NCBI GenBank assembly: GCA_021797955.1
Contig: JAJZYV010000092.1
Span: forward strand, 1-7,117
Length of the DNA stretch: 7,117 nt
Source of the DNA: Thermoplasmata archaeon
GTDB lineage: Archaea > Thermoplasmatota > Thermoplasmata > Thermoplasmatales > Thermoplasmataceae
Direction of reading: 5' to 3'
This document shows positions 1 to 7,117 of this stretch, piece after piece; the first letter of the stretch is position 1, and each line of letters opens with the position of its first letter. The position numbers and the translations under genes were made by a program. The notes under the pieces were generated by a model. That model ran no database searches, had not been told where the DNA came from, and was given only the letters and a program-made list of their open reading frames with translations.

Positions 1-1548
<1,548 letters not shown>

Positions 1549-1561
1549 GCATAAAAAGGGT

Positions 1562-2240
1562 TTGATGGGGTATGCGAAAAGGAGATAGTTTCTTCGGTTA
1601 GATCGCGTAACGAGCAGTTCTGTGTCTTTGTCTAGCATATGAGGGAAGTTGCATTTGATGGATGTTAGTAAGTACTTTTACTCAAAACAACTCAATATTC
1701 AGCGAATTAAAAATATAAATACTGAGGCTTCGAACGTCATCCCTATTTCAAGCTATATTTTCAAGACGCATTCTACGGAAACTTTTCTATTCATGGAGAA
1801 GTTTACTCCTTCCTTTTTTTTACTTGCATATAACACATTTGTTCTGTTGTTTACCCATAACTAAAGTCTGTTTCAACTACGAAATTGTTCAATTGATCAA
1901 AGTGTCTTTTCAGATTGCCCATCCCAGTATATGTTACGCGTAATGCATGATTAAGCTCTATCAGCAAAAGACCGCCAGTCCACAGAGTTTAACATCAAGA
2001 CAAGCCGATTGAAATGAAAAAATAATGCCATCCTATCTGGTCACATTCATCACTAGCTCAGATCAATACGCTAAATAGATTACGATGAAGGATTCCAGGT
2101 CAATCGCTAAACTAAATACTGTATTCTTTGGGGTAGGTTAGAAAACGTTTGCTTGCAGGGAAGTAATGGAAAAATAGATAGGATAATATCTGACATTAAC
2201 TGATTTATTCTAGGATTCTTCATTCAATCCAACTTTTCTA
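1562..2240. other. Gene-poor AT-rich region, no convincing gene
   Basis: About 680 bases with no gene I can support. The longest plus-strand frame (1649-1864, 71 codons) has no well-placed ribosome site and an atypical composition. Two tiny minus-strand frames, 1851-1922 (23 codons, starting MGNLKRHFDQ) and one of 26 codons around 1955-2035 (ending VDWRSFADRA), look like normal protein sequence but match nothing I can name. They might be scraps of a decayed gene. ATCCTATCT occurs at 2030-2038 and 2252-2260, and inverted at 2176-2184. No tRNA or box C/D RNA pattern was found. Confidence 0.5.
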
Positions 2241-2260
2241 TTACGAATCATATCCTATCT
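2176..2260 (-). terminator. Long-loop inverted repeat followed by T-tract at the 3' end of the membrane zinc-finger gene
   Basis: TATCCTATCT at 2251-2260, inside the last codons of the gene, is a perfect 10-bp inverted match to AGATAGGATA at 2176-2185. Read in the direction of transcription, the second arm is followed at once by ATTTTT, giving a stem plus oligo-T arrangement with a 65-nt loop. The loop itself holds a small hairpin (GGATT and AATCC arms, 2213-2230). It could be a terminator or 3'-end structure. The long loop and AT-rich arms leave chance pairing possible. Confidence 0.3.
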
Positions 2261-3188
2261 TCAAATTCCAAAGTCGGATTTTATCGTTAATTTCTTTTAA
2301 CCAATTCGAGATTCCTGGAAAATTATCGAAAAGCCATTTCCTTTCTTCGTTATACTTTAATACGAGATTATTATATTCGACTGCTGCCTGAAACTTGTCG
2401 ACCTTACCTCTACCTGAACATGAAGAGCAAGTCACCGTGTGATATACAGTTTCTGTTGATCGGTCCACGGAGTTTGATTCGTAAGCACCTTGTCCCCAAG
2501 AGGTTTCGCTTCCGATGGGTCCACTTACATGGGGTATAGAATGATGAGTGGTAGTGGTGTATGTATACGATGAAGAAATTGTTCCTTGACCCTGGCAAAC
2601 AGGACAAGTTAAGAAATCAGCGTGACTCAAGCCGCTAGTGCTCAAGATCGGTAGATCATCAAAAGTATATGTCCTCCAGTATTGCCGTCTTCTGAGAACC
2701 TTTTTTCCCCTTATTACGCAACTCATATTCCTTCTATTATCAATGTATTTTATAAACCAAAAAATCAAGGCAAGTAAGAATGGCAGTGGAATAATTATGT
2801 CAGCTACGATATTAAGCAAAGAGAAAGATGTGGGCCAAGAATGAAGGATATGACCGTTCAAGAGCGCAGTTATAATCAGAAAGATTATTGACAAAGCAGT
2901 ACCTGCAATTATTCTGCTAGAAGTATCTAATGAATCGGCGACTGGAAGAGAATTAACTTCTTCCATTGAGAGCGATGCTATCAGGTCAATTTGTCGGTTA
3001 TCTTTGTATTTGCTTATGTTTAAAATAATCTGTCTTTGTATATTCTCAGGCTTTTTTGATAATTCTTTATATTGCAGCTTAATTTTTGATATATATCTTA
3101 AGCCATAATAGATATATTCTTGGTAATCGCTGCTTTTAAAACAACATAGCAACAGGTTTTCGTCTGTAGGCGTGAGCGAATTCTCCAC
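2241..3188 (-). CDS. Membrane protein with two TM helices and a split DnaJ-like zinc finger, function unknown
   Basis: 315 residues; I do not recognise a named family. Residues 1-90 are polar and mostly helical. Hydrophobic segments at about 92-110 and 124-148 are predicted membrane helices joined by a short uncharged loop. The strongly basic stretch after the second helix (about 151-172) places both termini in the cytoplasm by the positive-inside rule. Two CxxCxGxG motifs follow, C195-PVC-QGQG and C254-SSC-SGRG, the signature of the cysteine-rich domain of DnaJ. Here there is one pair, separated by 55 residues rich in Ser, Thr, Tyr and Gly. The C-terminus (about 263-315) is charged and helical. 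The four cysteines most likely bind one zinc. The start is GTG, with no upstream ATG, GTG or TTG before an in-frame TGA and no ribosome site, so it appears leaderless. A role in protein folding or in membrane protein quality control is only a guess from the finger. Confidence 0.85.
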   Translation of the reverse strand: MENSLTPTDENLLLCCFKSSDYQEYIYYGLRYISKIKLQYKELSKKPENIQRQIILNISKYKDNRQIDLIASLSMEEVNSLPVADSLDTSSRIIAGTALSIIFLIITALLNGHILHSWPTSFSLLNIVADIIIPLPFLLALIFWFIKYIDNRRNMSCVIRGKKVLRRRQYWRTYTFDDLPILSTSGLSHADFLTCPVCQGQGTISSSYTYTTTTHHSIPHVSGPIGSETSWGQGAYESNSVDRSTETVYHTVTCSSCSGRGKVDKFQAAVEYNNLVLKYNEERKWLFDNFPGISNWLKEINDKIRLWNLKIGYDS

Positions 3189-3208
3189 ATTGATTATAAA
3201 TGAAGCTG

Positions 3209-3216
3209 TTTTATAA
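3209..3216 (-). promoter_or_regulatory. TATA box for the leaderless membrane zinc-finger gene
   Basis: The minus strand reads TTATAAAA, 21-28 nt before the GTG at 3186-3188. At the usual archaeal spacing of about 25 nt, transcription would begin at or next to the start codon. This agrees with the absence of a Shine-Dalgarno site. Confidence 0.6.
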
Positions 3217-3559
3217 GACTTTGTATTGTGGTTAATTTTCGTAAGTATACTTTGCTTTAGAATTCATCACCCTTTAATGATAGTGACACCATACAGAATT
3301 TTGTGCAAATATAATCTCGATAAGTTTAATGTTGTGAGGTTTTTCTTGAGAATAATTACGAACTCTTTGTTCAACCAGATAACACTTACAGCAAAATCAA
3401 CTTAACAATATAAAAAAAGACAGTTTGATATTGCTCTAGCACGGACGAATTCAAATAGAGATCTTTCTGAAATTACGAATATTTAGTCAACATTTTCTAG
3501 GTCAGGTTCTTGAAAAAAGTATCAGCATCCATGCATTCCTTAAAGATGCCTTCGTTGTA
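3217..3559. other. Intergenic stretch without a gene
   Basis: About 340 AT-rich bases between two minus-strand genes. I see no supported reading frame, RNA gene or strong repeat, only the TATA box at its left end and a weak T-tract at its right end. Confidence 0.5.
3513..3518 (-). terminator. Possible oligo-T terminator of the 211-residue exported protein gene
   Basis: Six T residues on the minus strand, about 42 nt past the TGA stop at 3560-3562. Archaeal termination can occur at such tracts without a hairpin, but this one is short. Confidence 0.3.
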
Positions 3560-4195
3560 TCATAATGTAATGTAGAAACTAAACGTTATGTATTCACCAA
3601 GAGCATTAAGGTCCTGTTGCACATAAGAAGGCAGGTTCTGTGGTTCCGTGTATATAACGCCAATGTAATAAGAGACATGATTCGAAGGATACAAAGCAAA
3701 GGGGCCCTCAAGGGTGCTGTTCAAGAGTTCTACTCCAGGGCTGGATGTGGTCTGCCAGTTATGATCCATCCATACAGAGATGGTTTTGGTATAACTGCTA
3801 TTTAGCGTATAAGGACCAATCCTTGCGACTTTGGAGATTGAAACGTTGAAGCTCCCGCTAATATTTCCCGTATTGTTGAGTTCAAGTATGTTCCAGAAAT
3901 AGATTGTATTGCTTACAGCAAAATTCACATGGACGCGTAAGGTTCCGTTAAGTGTGTAATTATTTATCGAATATGTGGAGTTCCCGGGCATCCACTGGAA
4001 TGTACCACCCTTGTAAGATACATTAGTTGTATTATTTATCTCAATCACTGGAACTTTCTGCACGGCGACAACCTGGATGTTACCTGATATCATTACATCT
4101 CCATATATCAATGGGGCGACTACAAGAAGAGAGAGGACGATAACTATTCCTATTTTAAAAATTTTCTTTGTGTTCGTATTTTTGTTTTTCACCAT
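3560..4195 (-). CDS. Exported beta-rich glycoprotein candidate, paralogue 1 (211 aa)
   Basis: Unrecognised secreted protein, first of three diverged paralogues. A basic N-terminus (KNKNTNTKK) and a hydrophobic core (about 15-30) form a signal peptide, with cleavage predicted after LIYG so that the mature chain starts at D33 (DVMISG). No further membrane segment is present, so the protein is probably released or held at the surface by assembly. The body is alternating polar/hydrophobic, typical of beta strands, with no cysteine. Eleven N-x-S/T sequons (N54, 55, 58, 72, 79, 83, 107, 111, 117, 132, 159) imply heavy N-glycosylation. Shared family marks are WMPGNSTYS (68-76), WNILELNNTGNISGSFNVSI (101-120), YYIGV (176-180) and the terminal Leu. 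This copy is longest, with an insertion of about 10 residues between YIG and the C-terminus. An AGGGGGGA site sits about 8 nt before the ATG. It lies downstream of paralogue 2 but apparently has its own promoter. A surface filament or coat subunit is possible. Confidence 0.85.
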   Translation of the reverse strand: MVKNKNTNTKKIFKIGIVIVLSLLVVAPLIYGDVMISGNIQVVAVQKVPVIEINNTTNVSYKGGTFQWMPGNSTYSINNYTLNGTLRVHVNFAVSNTIYFWNILELNNTGNISGSFNVSISKVARIGPYTLNSSYTKTISVWMDHNWQTTSSPGVELLNSTLEGPFALYPSNHVSYYIGVIYTEPQNLPSYVQQDLNALGEYITFSFYITL

Positions 4196-4202
4196 ACTTT
4201 CG

Positions 4203-4210
4203 TCCCCCCT
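4203..4210 (-). promoter_or_regulatory. Ribosome binding site of paralogue 1
   Basis: The minus strand reads AGGGGGGA, about 7-8 nt before the ATG at 4193-4195. It is a G-rich variant of GGAGG that supports this start. Confidence 0.5.
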
Positions 4211-4250
4211 TATTATCGTTATCTCAATTCGTTAATTATGAATGATTAAC

Positions 4251-4260
4251 TTTTAATAAA
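4251..4260 (-). promoter_or_regulatory. Candidate TATA box for paralogue 1
   Basis: The minus strand reads TTTATTAAAA, directly after the oligo-T terminator of paralogue 2. Transcription would begin near 4230 and leave a leader of about 35 nt containing the ribosome site. The 9-mer TTATTAAAA also occurs upstream of paralogue 3 (5746-5754). Confidence 0.5.
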
Positions 4261-4267
4261 TTATTTG

Positions 4268-4294
4268 AAAAATTAAAAAGAAAAAAAATAAAAA
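4268..4294 (-). terminator. Oligo-T terminator of paralogue 2
   Basis: Beginning 8 nt past the stop codon, the minus strand reads T5-A-T8-C-T5-AA-T5. This is a strong hairpin-free archaeal terminator. It separates paralogue 2 from the promoter of paralogue 1. Confidence 0.65.
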
Positions 4295-4302
4295 TTATTT
4301 AT

Positions 4303-4881
4303 TTAGAGCTCTACCAATTCCATCCCAAGCTCGAACGAGCCTCCACCTGCCCCAGAGCCAACGGCGAAGCCTATGTAAATCGTGCTACCTTCGTGTACCA
4401 TGAAATGCAGTGTTGTAGTTCCAGATACGCTCAGGCTTATTCCATTTGTAGGGCTAGTTAGAGATAGGGGCGTGTTGTTAGATATATAGATATACGACCC
4501 AGTAGGGAAGTCCCCGGTACCAACAGAACTGCTAGTGCCACTAGGTTGAGGTACTGTAACAGAAAGATTGAAATATGCAGTTCCCGTGAGACCGGTAAAG
4601 TTGACATCCAGAACGTTTACTTCAGTTATCGTTTCATTTCCCATGTATCCAAGCGTAATTGTCCCAAGAAACTCGCTTTCGCTGGTTGACTGAGTTGTCC
4701 ATGTAAGACCTGCAAGATTATGGGCGTTAGCATAGTTTGATCCCTCTTGCACGTAGAAGGCATCGGGCACACTAGTTTCGTTCCCATGCACATATGCCGT
4801 TACCATTACGTCCGCAACAGCTACCGCCGGCAACACAGCAGCCACTAGTCCCACCATTAGCCACATTACTTTCTTGTTCAT
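4303..4881 (-). CDS. Exported beta-rich protein candidate, paralogue 2 (192 aa)
   Basis: Unrecognised secreted protein, second of three paralogues. The frame is open further upstream (to 4968), but I choose the ATG at 4879-4881 because it is preceded by a GGAG site and begins a clean signal peptide (MNKKVMWLMVGLVAAVLPAV). Cleavage after AVA gives a mature chain starting at D24 (DVMVTAYVHG). Family marks are VQEGSNYANAHNLAGL (44-59), EVNVLDVNFTG (87-97), the strand TAYFNLSVTV (101-110), IYIGF (168-172) and a terminal VEL. There are five sequons (N34, 82, 94, 105, 135), no cysteine, and a Ser/Thr/Gly-rich middle (113-130). The run GSGAGGGS (175-182) sits just before the last strand. No second membrane helix is present. 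Its own terminator and upstream TATA-like elements suggest a single-gene unit. It probably has the same role as paralogues 1 and 3, possibly as alternative or sequential subunits of one surface structure. Confidence 0.85.
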   Translation of the reverse strand: MNKKVMWLMVGLVAAVLPAVAVADVMVTAYVHGNETSVPDAFYVQEGSNYANAHNLAGLTWTTQSTSESEFLGTITLGYMGNETITEVNVLDVNFTGLTGTAYFNLSVTVPQPSGTSSSVGTGDFPTGSYIYISNNTPLSLTSPTNGISLSVSGTTTLHFMVHEGSTIYIGFAVGSGAGGGSFELGMELVEL

Positions 4882-4889
4882 TTTATATC

Positions 4890-4894
4890 TCTCC
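4890..4894 (-). promoter_or_regulatory. Ribosome binding site that sets the paralogue 2 start
   Basis: The minus strand reads GGAGA, about 8-9 nt before the ATG at 4879-4881. A second GGAGA lies at 4901-4905. Together with the signal peptide it favours the internal Met over the longer open frame. Confidence 0.6.
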
Positions 4895-4907
4895 TTTTTT
4901 TCTCCTA

Positions 4908-4926
4908 ACGAGTTTGACTCGTCAAA
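4908..4926 (-). repeat. Overlapping, mutually exclusive inverted repeats in the paralogue 2 leader
   Basis: ACGAGT-TTG-ACTCGT (4908-4922) and TTTGAC-TC-GTCAAA (4913-4926) are both perfect 6-bp inverted repeats that share bases 4913-4922. As DNA this could be an operator. As RNA the first could form a hairpin just upstream of the ribosome site. Confidence 0.4.
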
Positions 4927-4979
4927 TATACATGAACTGACAACTAAAAAATAATTGAGAAAATACAATTAGAATAGAA

Positions 4980-4989
4980 GATATATACA
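4980..4989 (-). promoter_or_regulatory. Candidate TATA box for paralogue 2
   Basis: The minus strand reads TGTATATATC, a good TATA element, giving a predicted start near 4955 and a leader of about 75 nt. A second TATA-like site, TGTATATTTGA at 4923-4933, would give a leader of about 20-30 nt without the compound palindrome. Confidence 0.45.
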
Positions 4990-5086
4990 ATTACTCACTA
5001 TTAGGAGTATTTACAGAAAGAACCTTTTTTGGTATTGACTGACCGTGAAGTCCTACTTTTCTTATGTCTACATACATTCATCCTTG

Positions 5087-5115
5087 AAAAAAATAAATCA
5101 TATCCTTCCAGAAGG
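5087..5115 (-). terminator. Terminator of paralogue 3
   Basis: Immediately after the TAA at 5116-5118 the transcript would read CCTTCTGGAAGG, a compact 4-bp hairpin with a 4-nt loop (5104-5115). It is followed 11 nt later by seven T residues (5087-5093). Confidence 0.5.
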
Positions 5116-5670
5116 TTATAGTTTGATATAATTTGCCGTTATGGTAAGATGCGAACCTGCATAAAACCCAGCAGGCAGGTAGAAACCTATGTAAAGCACA
5201 ACCGAGCTCAATACACTAAAATTAGATGTACCTCCCGTAAGATTTATAGATCTTACACTACTAAAACTTCCAGGGTTCGAAATATCTGAAGAATTGAGCA
5301 GGGTTGATCCAAATACCATGACACCATGCGTGAAGTTGGAATTTGAGACGCTAATATATAGGGTTCCGTTGACAAGGTTATTTCCGAGGGTTATTGAGAG
5401 TACATTGAGAAGTTCAATATTCTGGAACTGAGACCCAAACAGAGTTATTGATCCCAAATTACCAGAAAGATTCTGCTTGTCTTGTACGAATTTAAAGAGT
5501 CCAGCTTTTGTAGCGTTTGCATAGTTTGGCCCAGGCATAAACATAAACGTATCTGACGAGGGTTGAGATCCTCCGTTAATGTACCCAGTTACCATGAGAT
5601 CTGCATAAATTGCTCCCGGCAGGATAAGTGCTGACGCAATTACCAGAATGAACAATTTTTTAGTTACCAT
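5116..5670 (-). CDS. Exported beta-rich glycoprotein candidate, paralogue 3 (184 aa)
   Basis: Unrecognised secreted protein, third of the paralogous set and the first in transcription order. The signal peptide MVTKKLFILVIASALILPGA ends with an Ala-type site (IYA), leaving mature D24 (DLMVTGYING). The mature chain therefore begins at the same residue number as in paralogue 2. Family marks are FMPGPNYANATKAGL (44-58), IELLNVLSITLGNNLVNGTL (85-104), LYIGF (159-163) and terminal IKL. There are seven sequons (N52, 67, 101, 112, 126, 143, 150), no cysteine and no other hydrophobic segment. The ATG at 5668-5670 follows a weak GTGGA site at 5676-5680. Alternating hydrophobic residues near the end (HLTITANYIKL) look like a final edge strand. 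It is transcribed divergently from the TPR gene and ends in its own terminator. Function is not identified; it may be a cell-surface structural subunit. Confidence 0.86.
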   Translation of the reverse strand: MVTKKLFILVIASALILPGAIYADLMVTGYINGGSQPSSDTFMFMPGPNYANATKAGLFKFVQDKQNLSGNLGSITLFGSQFQNIELLNVLSITLGNNLVNGTLYISVSNSNFTHGVMVFGSTLLNSSDISNPGSFSSVRSINLTGGTSNFSVLSSVVLYIGFYLPAGFYAGSHLTITANYIKL

Positions 5671-5703
5671 TACATTCCACTTTTCCCGACGGTTAGATAA
5701 TCA

Positions 5704-5755
5704 TTATTTTTAAGGTAAAGCACGTTGTGAAGTTGCAATCAGGAATTTTAATAAG
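5704..5755 (-). promoter_or_regulatory. Promoter region of paralogue 3
   Basis: Two TATA-like elements lie on the minus strand. CTTATTAAAA (5746-5755) shares TTATTAAAA with paralogue 1 and would give a leader of about 55 nt. CTTAAAAATAAT (about 5703-5714) would give a leader of about 15 nt. The sequence does not decide between them. Confidence 0.35.
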
Positions 5756-5990
5756 TATTTCTGGTATGTATGATAACTCGGTAATTTACTACTCTTTTTA
5801 GCCACCTTTTAGATTTATCTGACTGTAAAGAGTATTGTCTTGATTGATAATGCTTAACAAAAACCTAGAAGAAAATTTTCAAGGTTCGAGAAAATTGTGC
5901 CAGAGGTTATTTTCACAATCTTGGCTTTTTGGATGTTCGCGTAAACTGGTAACTGAGAGAAAGAATGGTTTTAATTTCGTCTTCTGTGGA

Positions 5991-6005
5991 ATAAATATTA
6001 TAAAA
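5991..6005 (+). promoter_or_regulatory. TATA box of the TPR gene
   Basis: ATAAATATTATAAAA is a strong TATA-like element. Its centre is 22-25 nt before the TTG at 6020, so the transcript would start at or very near that codon. Confidence 0.5.
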
Positions 6006-6019
6006 CAGGGGGCGGAAAT

Positions 6020-7039
6020 TTGCTGTTAAAAGTCAAAAGAGGAAATATTGTCCCCGATCTTATTCCCCGTACCAACAATAGGGTTGATGATACTCATGAA
6101 GATGCAGGGATGACATATCTCCTGAACAAAAACTATGATGAGGCCGCTGATGAATTCAGGATAGCCCTGGAAGAAAGAAAGGATTCAGCAGACATTAACT
6201 CAAACTTGGGTTTTGCACTGATGCAGCAGGGTTTTTATGACGAATCAATACATTATTTTGCAAAAGCGCTTCGAAAACACAAGATGGATTATATGATTAG
6301 ATATTACATTGGACTGGTTTACTTAAAGTCCGGTGAGTTTACTCCTGCCATATCATACTTTAGTTCAGCCACAAAGATATTTAGGCAATTTTCCGAAGCC
6401 TATTATCTTAAGGGAGTTGCTTTGTACTTCAAGGGCAAGCTATCTTCTTCCATCAGGGCATTGAATAAATCAATCAAAAATCATAACAGTTTCCCAGATG
6501 CCTATCTATTCAAAGGCAATGCTCATCTCTATATGAATGAATATAAAGAAGCCGATTCATGCTATAACAGAGCTTTAGAGTTGCAGCCAGGTATGTTTCT
6601 TGCCTATCTAAACATGGGACAATCCAAATATTTTCAGAATAATTTTAGCGAAGCAGTTGAGGTTTTTACTAAGTGCCTGGAAATTAACCCTGAGTCTTAT
6701 TCTGCGCATTTTCTTTTAGGAAACACTTTGTTGGCTTCTGGAAAGCTTAAAGAGAGTATATCAAGTTATGATACTGCGATGTGTATCAAAGATAAAGAGG
6801 CCCTACCTTATAATAATAGAGGATATGCTAAATACCTTCTTGGGCGATACGATGATGCAATTGAGGATTACACTCGTGCGATCGAAATTAATCCAAGATT
6901 TATTCAAGCAAGAATTAACAGGGCCCTTGCTTATAATAAGAGAGGTTGTGTTGATGCCGCAATGGTTGATTATAATACAATTAAAATTGAGCACCCCGAT
7001 CTCACAAGGGCAATAAATTCGATTTCTCTAAGTTCGTGA
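6020..7039 (+). CDS. Tetratricopeptide repeat (TPR) protein, nine in-register repeats
   Basis: 339-residue soluble protein, almost wholly TPR. From residue 24 to 329 it divides into nine consecutive 34-residue units without a gap (24-57, 58-91, 92-125, 126-159, 160-193, 194-227, 228-261, 262-295, 296-329). Each has the helix-turn-helix pattern, clearest in LPYNNRGYAKYLLGRYDDAI (262-281). TPR superhelices bind peptides or proteins and scaffold complexes; the partner here is unknown. There is no signal peptide, membrane helix or catalytic domain, so it should be cytoplasmic. The start is uncertain: TTG at 6020 precedes the first repeat and follows a TATA box at leaderless distance, with a G-rich tract (6008-6015) as a possible weak ribosome site. 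The first in-frame ATG (6110, residue 31) would cut into repeat 1. A role in handling the neighbouring exported proteins is a guess from position only. Confidence 0.9.
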   Translation: MLLKVKRGNIVPDLIPRTNNRVDDTHEDAGMTYLLNKNYDEAADEFRIALEERKDSADINSNLGFALMQQGFYDESIHYFAKALRKHKMDYMIRYYIGLVYLKSGEFTPAISYFSSATKIFRQFSEAYYLKGVALYFKGKLSSSIRALNKSIKNHNSFPDAYLFKGNAHLYMNEYKEADSCYNRALELQPGMFLAYLNMGQSKYFQNNFSEAVEVFTKCLEINPESYSAHFLLGNTLLASGKLKESISSYDTAMCIKDKEALPYNNRGYAKYLLGRYDDAIEDYTRAIEINPRFIQARINRALAYNKRGCVDAAMVDYNTIKIEHPDLTRAINSISLSS

Positions 7040-7055
7040 TCATGAATGTATGATC
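7038..7055 (+). repeat. Inverted repeat overlapping the TPR stop codon
   Basis: GATCAT-GAATGT-ATGATC is a perfect 6-bp inverted repeat with a 6-nt loop, overlapping the TGA at 7037-7039. No T-tract follows, so it is at most a weak 3'-end hairpin. Confidence 0.3.
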
Positions 7056-7117
7056 GCTTAAACCAGGCAGTTCGATTGAATAGGAGTGCCGATACATCTT
7101 AAAGGCAAATACTGACC

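Larger units (their letters stand above)
5671..6019. other. Divergent intergenic region between paralogue 3 and the TPR gene
   Basis: About 350 bases that must hold both promoters. A 61-codon plus-strand frame (5844-6029) overlaps the TPR start by 10 nt in another frame, but it has no ribosome site and an unprotein-like composition, so I do not call it. No RNA gene or strong repeat was seen. Confidence 0.5.

Noticed and set aside
1649..1864. 71-codon plus-strand frame
   Set aside because: No well-spaced ribosome site or TATA element, low-complexity hydrophobic and aromatic composition, no recognisable motif, and AT-rich surroundings that produce such frames by chance.
2040..2062. GTGATGA on the minus strand resembling a box C of a C/D guide RNA
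   Set aside because: No CTGA box D occurs at a suitable distance downstream. The same holds for the copy near 3262.
4882..4968. N-terminal extension of paralogue 2 to the longest open frame
   Set aside because: The extra 29 residues would bury the signal peptide, and the GGAG site and paralogue comparison both favour the ATG at 4879-4881.
5881..5900. GGTTCGA motif resembling a tRNA T-loop
   Set aside because: Flanking bases do not form a T-stem, and no acceptor, D or anticodon arm can be built around it.
5844..6029. 61-codon plus-strand frame overlapping the TPR start, which could imply translational coupling
   Set aside because: Starts at TTG or ATG without a ribosome site, has no recognisable motif, and the strong TATA element lies inside it right before the TPR gene, which argues for independent transcription.

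Overview
The window looks archaeal, most likely from an acidophilic euryarchaeon of the Thermoplasmatales type; this lineage call is an inference. The supporting signs are TATA-type elements about 25 nt upstream of starts, at least one apparently leaderless gene, Shine-Dalgarno sites of the GGTGA/GGAG kind, oligo-T termination tracts, and small cysteine-free exported proteins rich in N-glycosylation sequons. No tRNA, rRNA, CRISPR array, integrase or intact transposase was found.

Layout, left to right. (1) Bases 1-1422, minus strand: the N-terminal two thirds of a heme catalase-peroxidase (katG), cut by the window edge and clearly more GC-rich than the rest. (2) About 1423-2240: an AT-rich, gene-poor stretch. 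It holds the katG upstream region, which is packed with inverted and direct repeats, and no convincing gene. (3) 2241-3188, minus: an unrecognised protein with two membrane helices and a split DnaJ-like zinc finger, apparently leaderless with a GTG start. (4) 3560-5670, minus: three consecutive, diverged paralogues (211, 192 and 184 aa) of a secreted beta-rich protein, each apparently its own transcription unit. (5) 6020-7039, plus: a soluble protein made almost entirely of nine 34-residue TPR units, divergent from the paralogue array.

How they may fit together. KatG removes hydrogen peroxide in the cytoplasm and appears unrelated to its neighbours. The paralogue trio is the most interesting part. 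All three share a signal peptide, a mature N-terminus that begins Asp-Val/Leu-Met-Val/Ile-Thr/Ser, a mid-protein beta region, a Tyr-Ile-Gly motif near the C-terminus and a terminal leucine. They carry 11, 5 and 7 sequons and no cysteine in the mature chain. This suggests a family of glycosylated cell-surface proteins, possibly subunits of a filament or coat. The membrane zinc-finger protein and the TPR protein flank the array and could be assembly or chaperone-like partners, but only proximity supports that.
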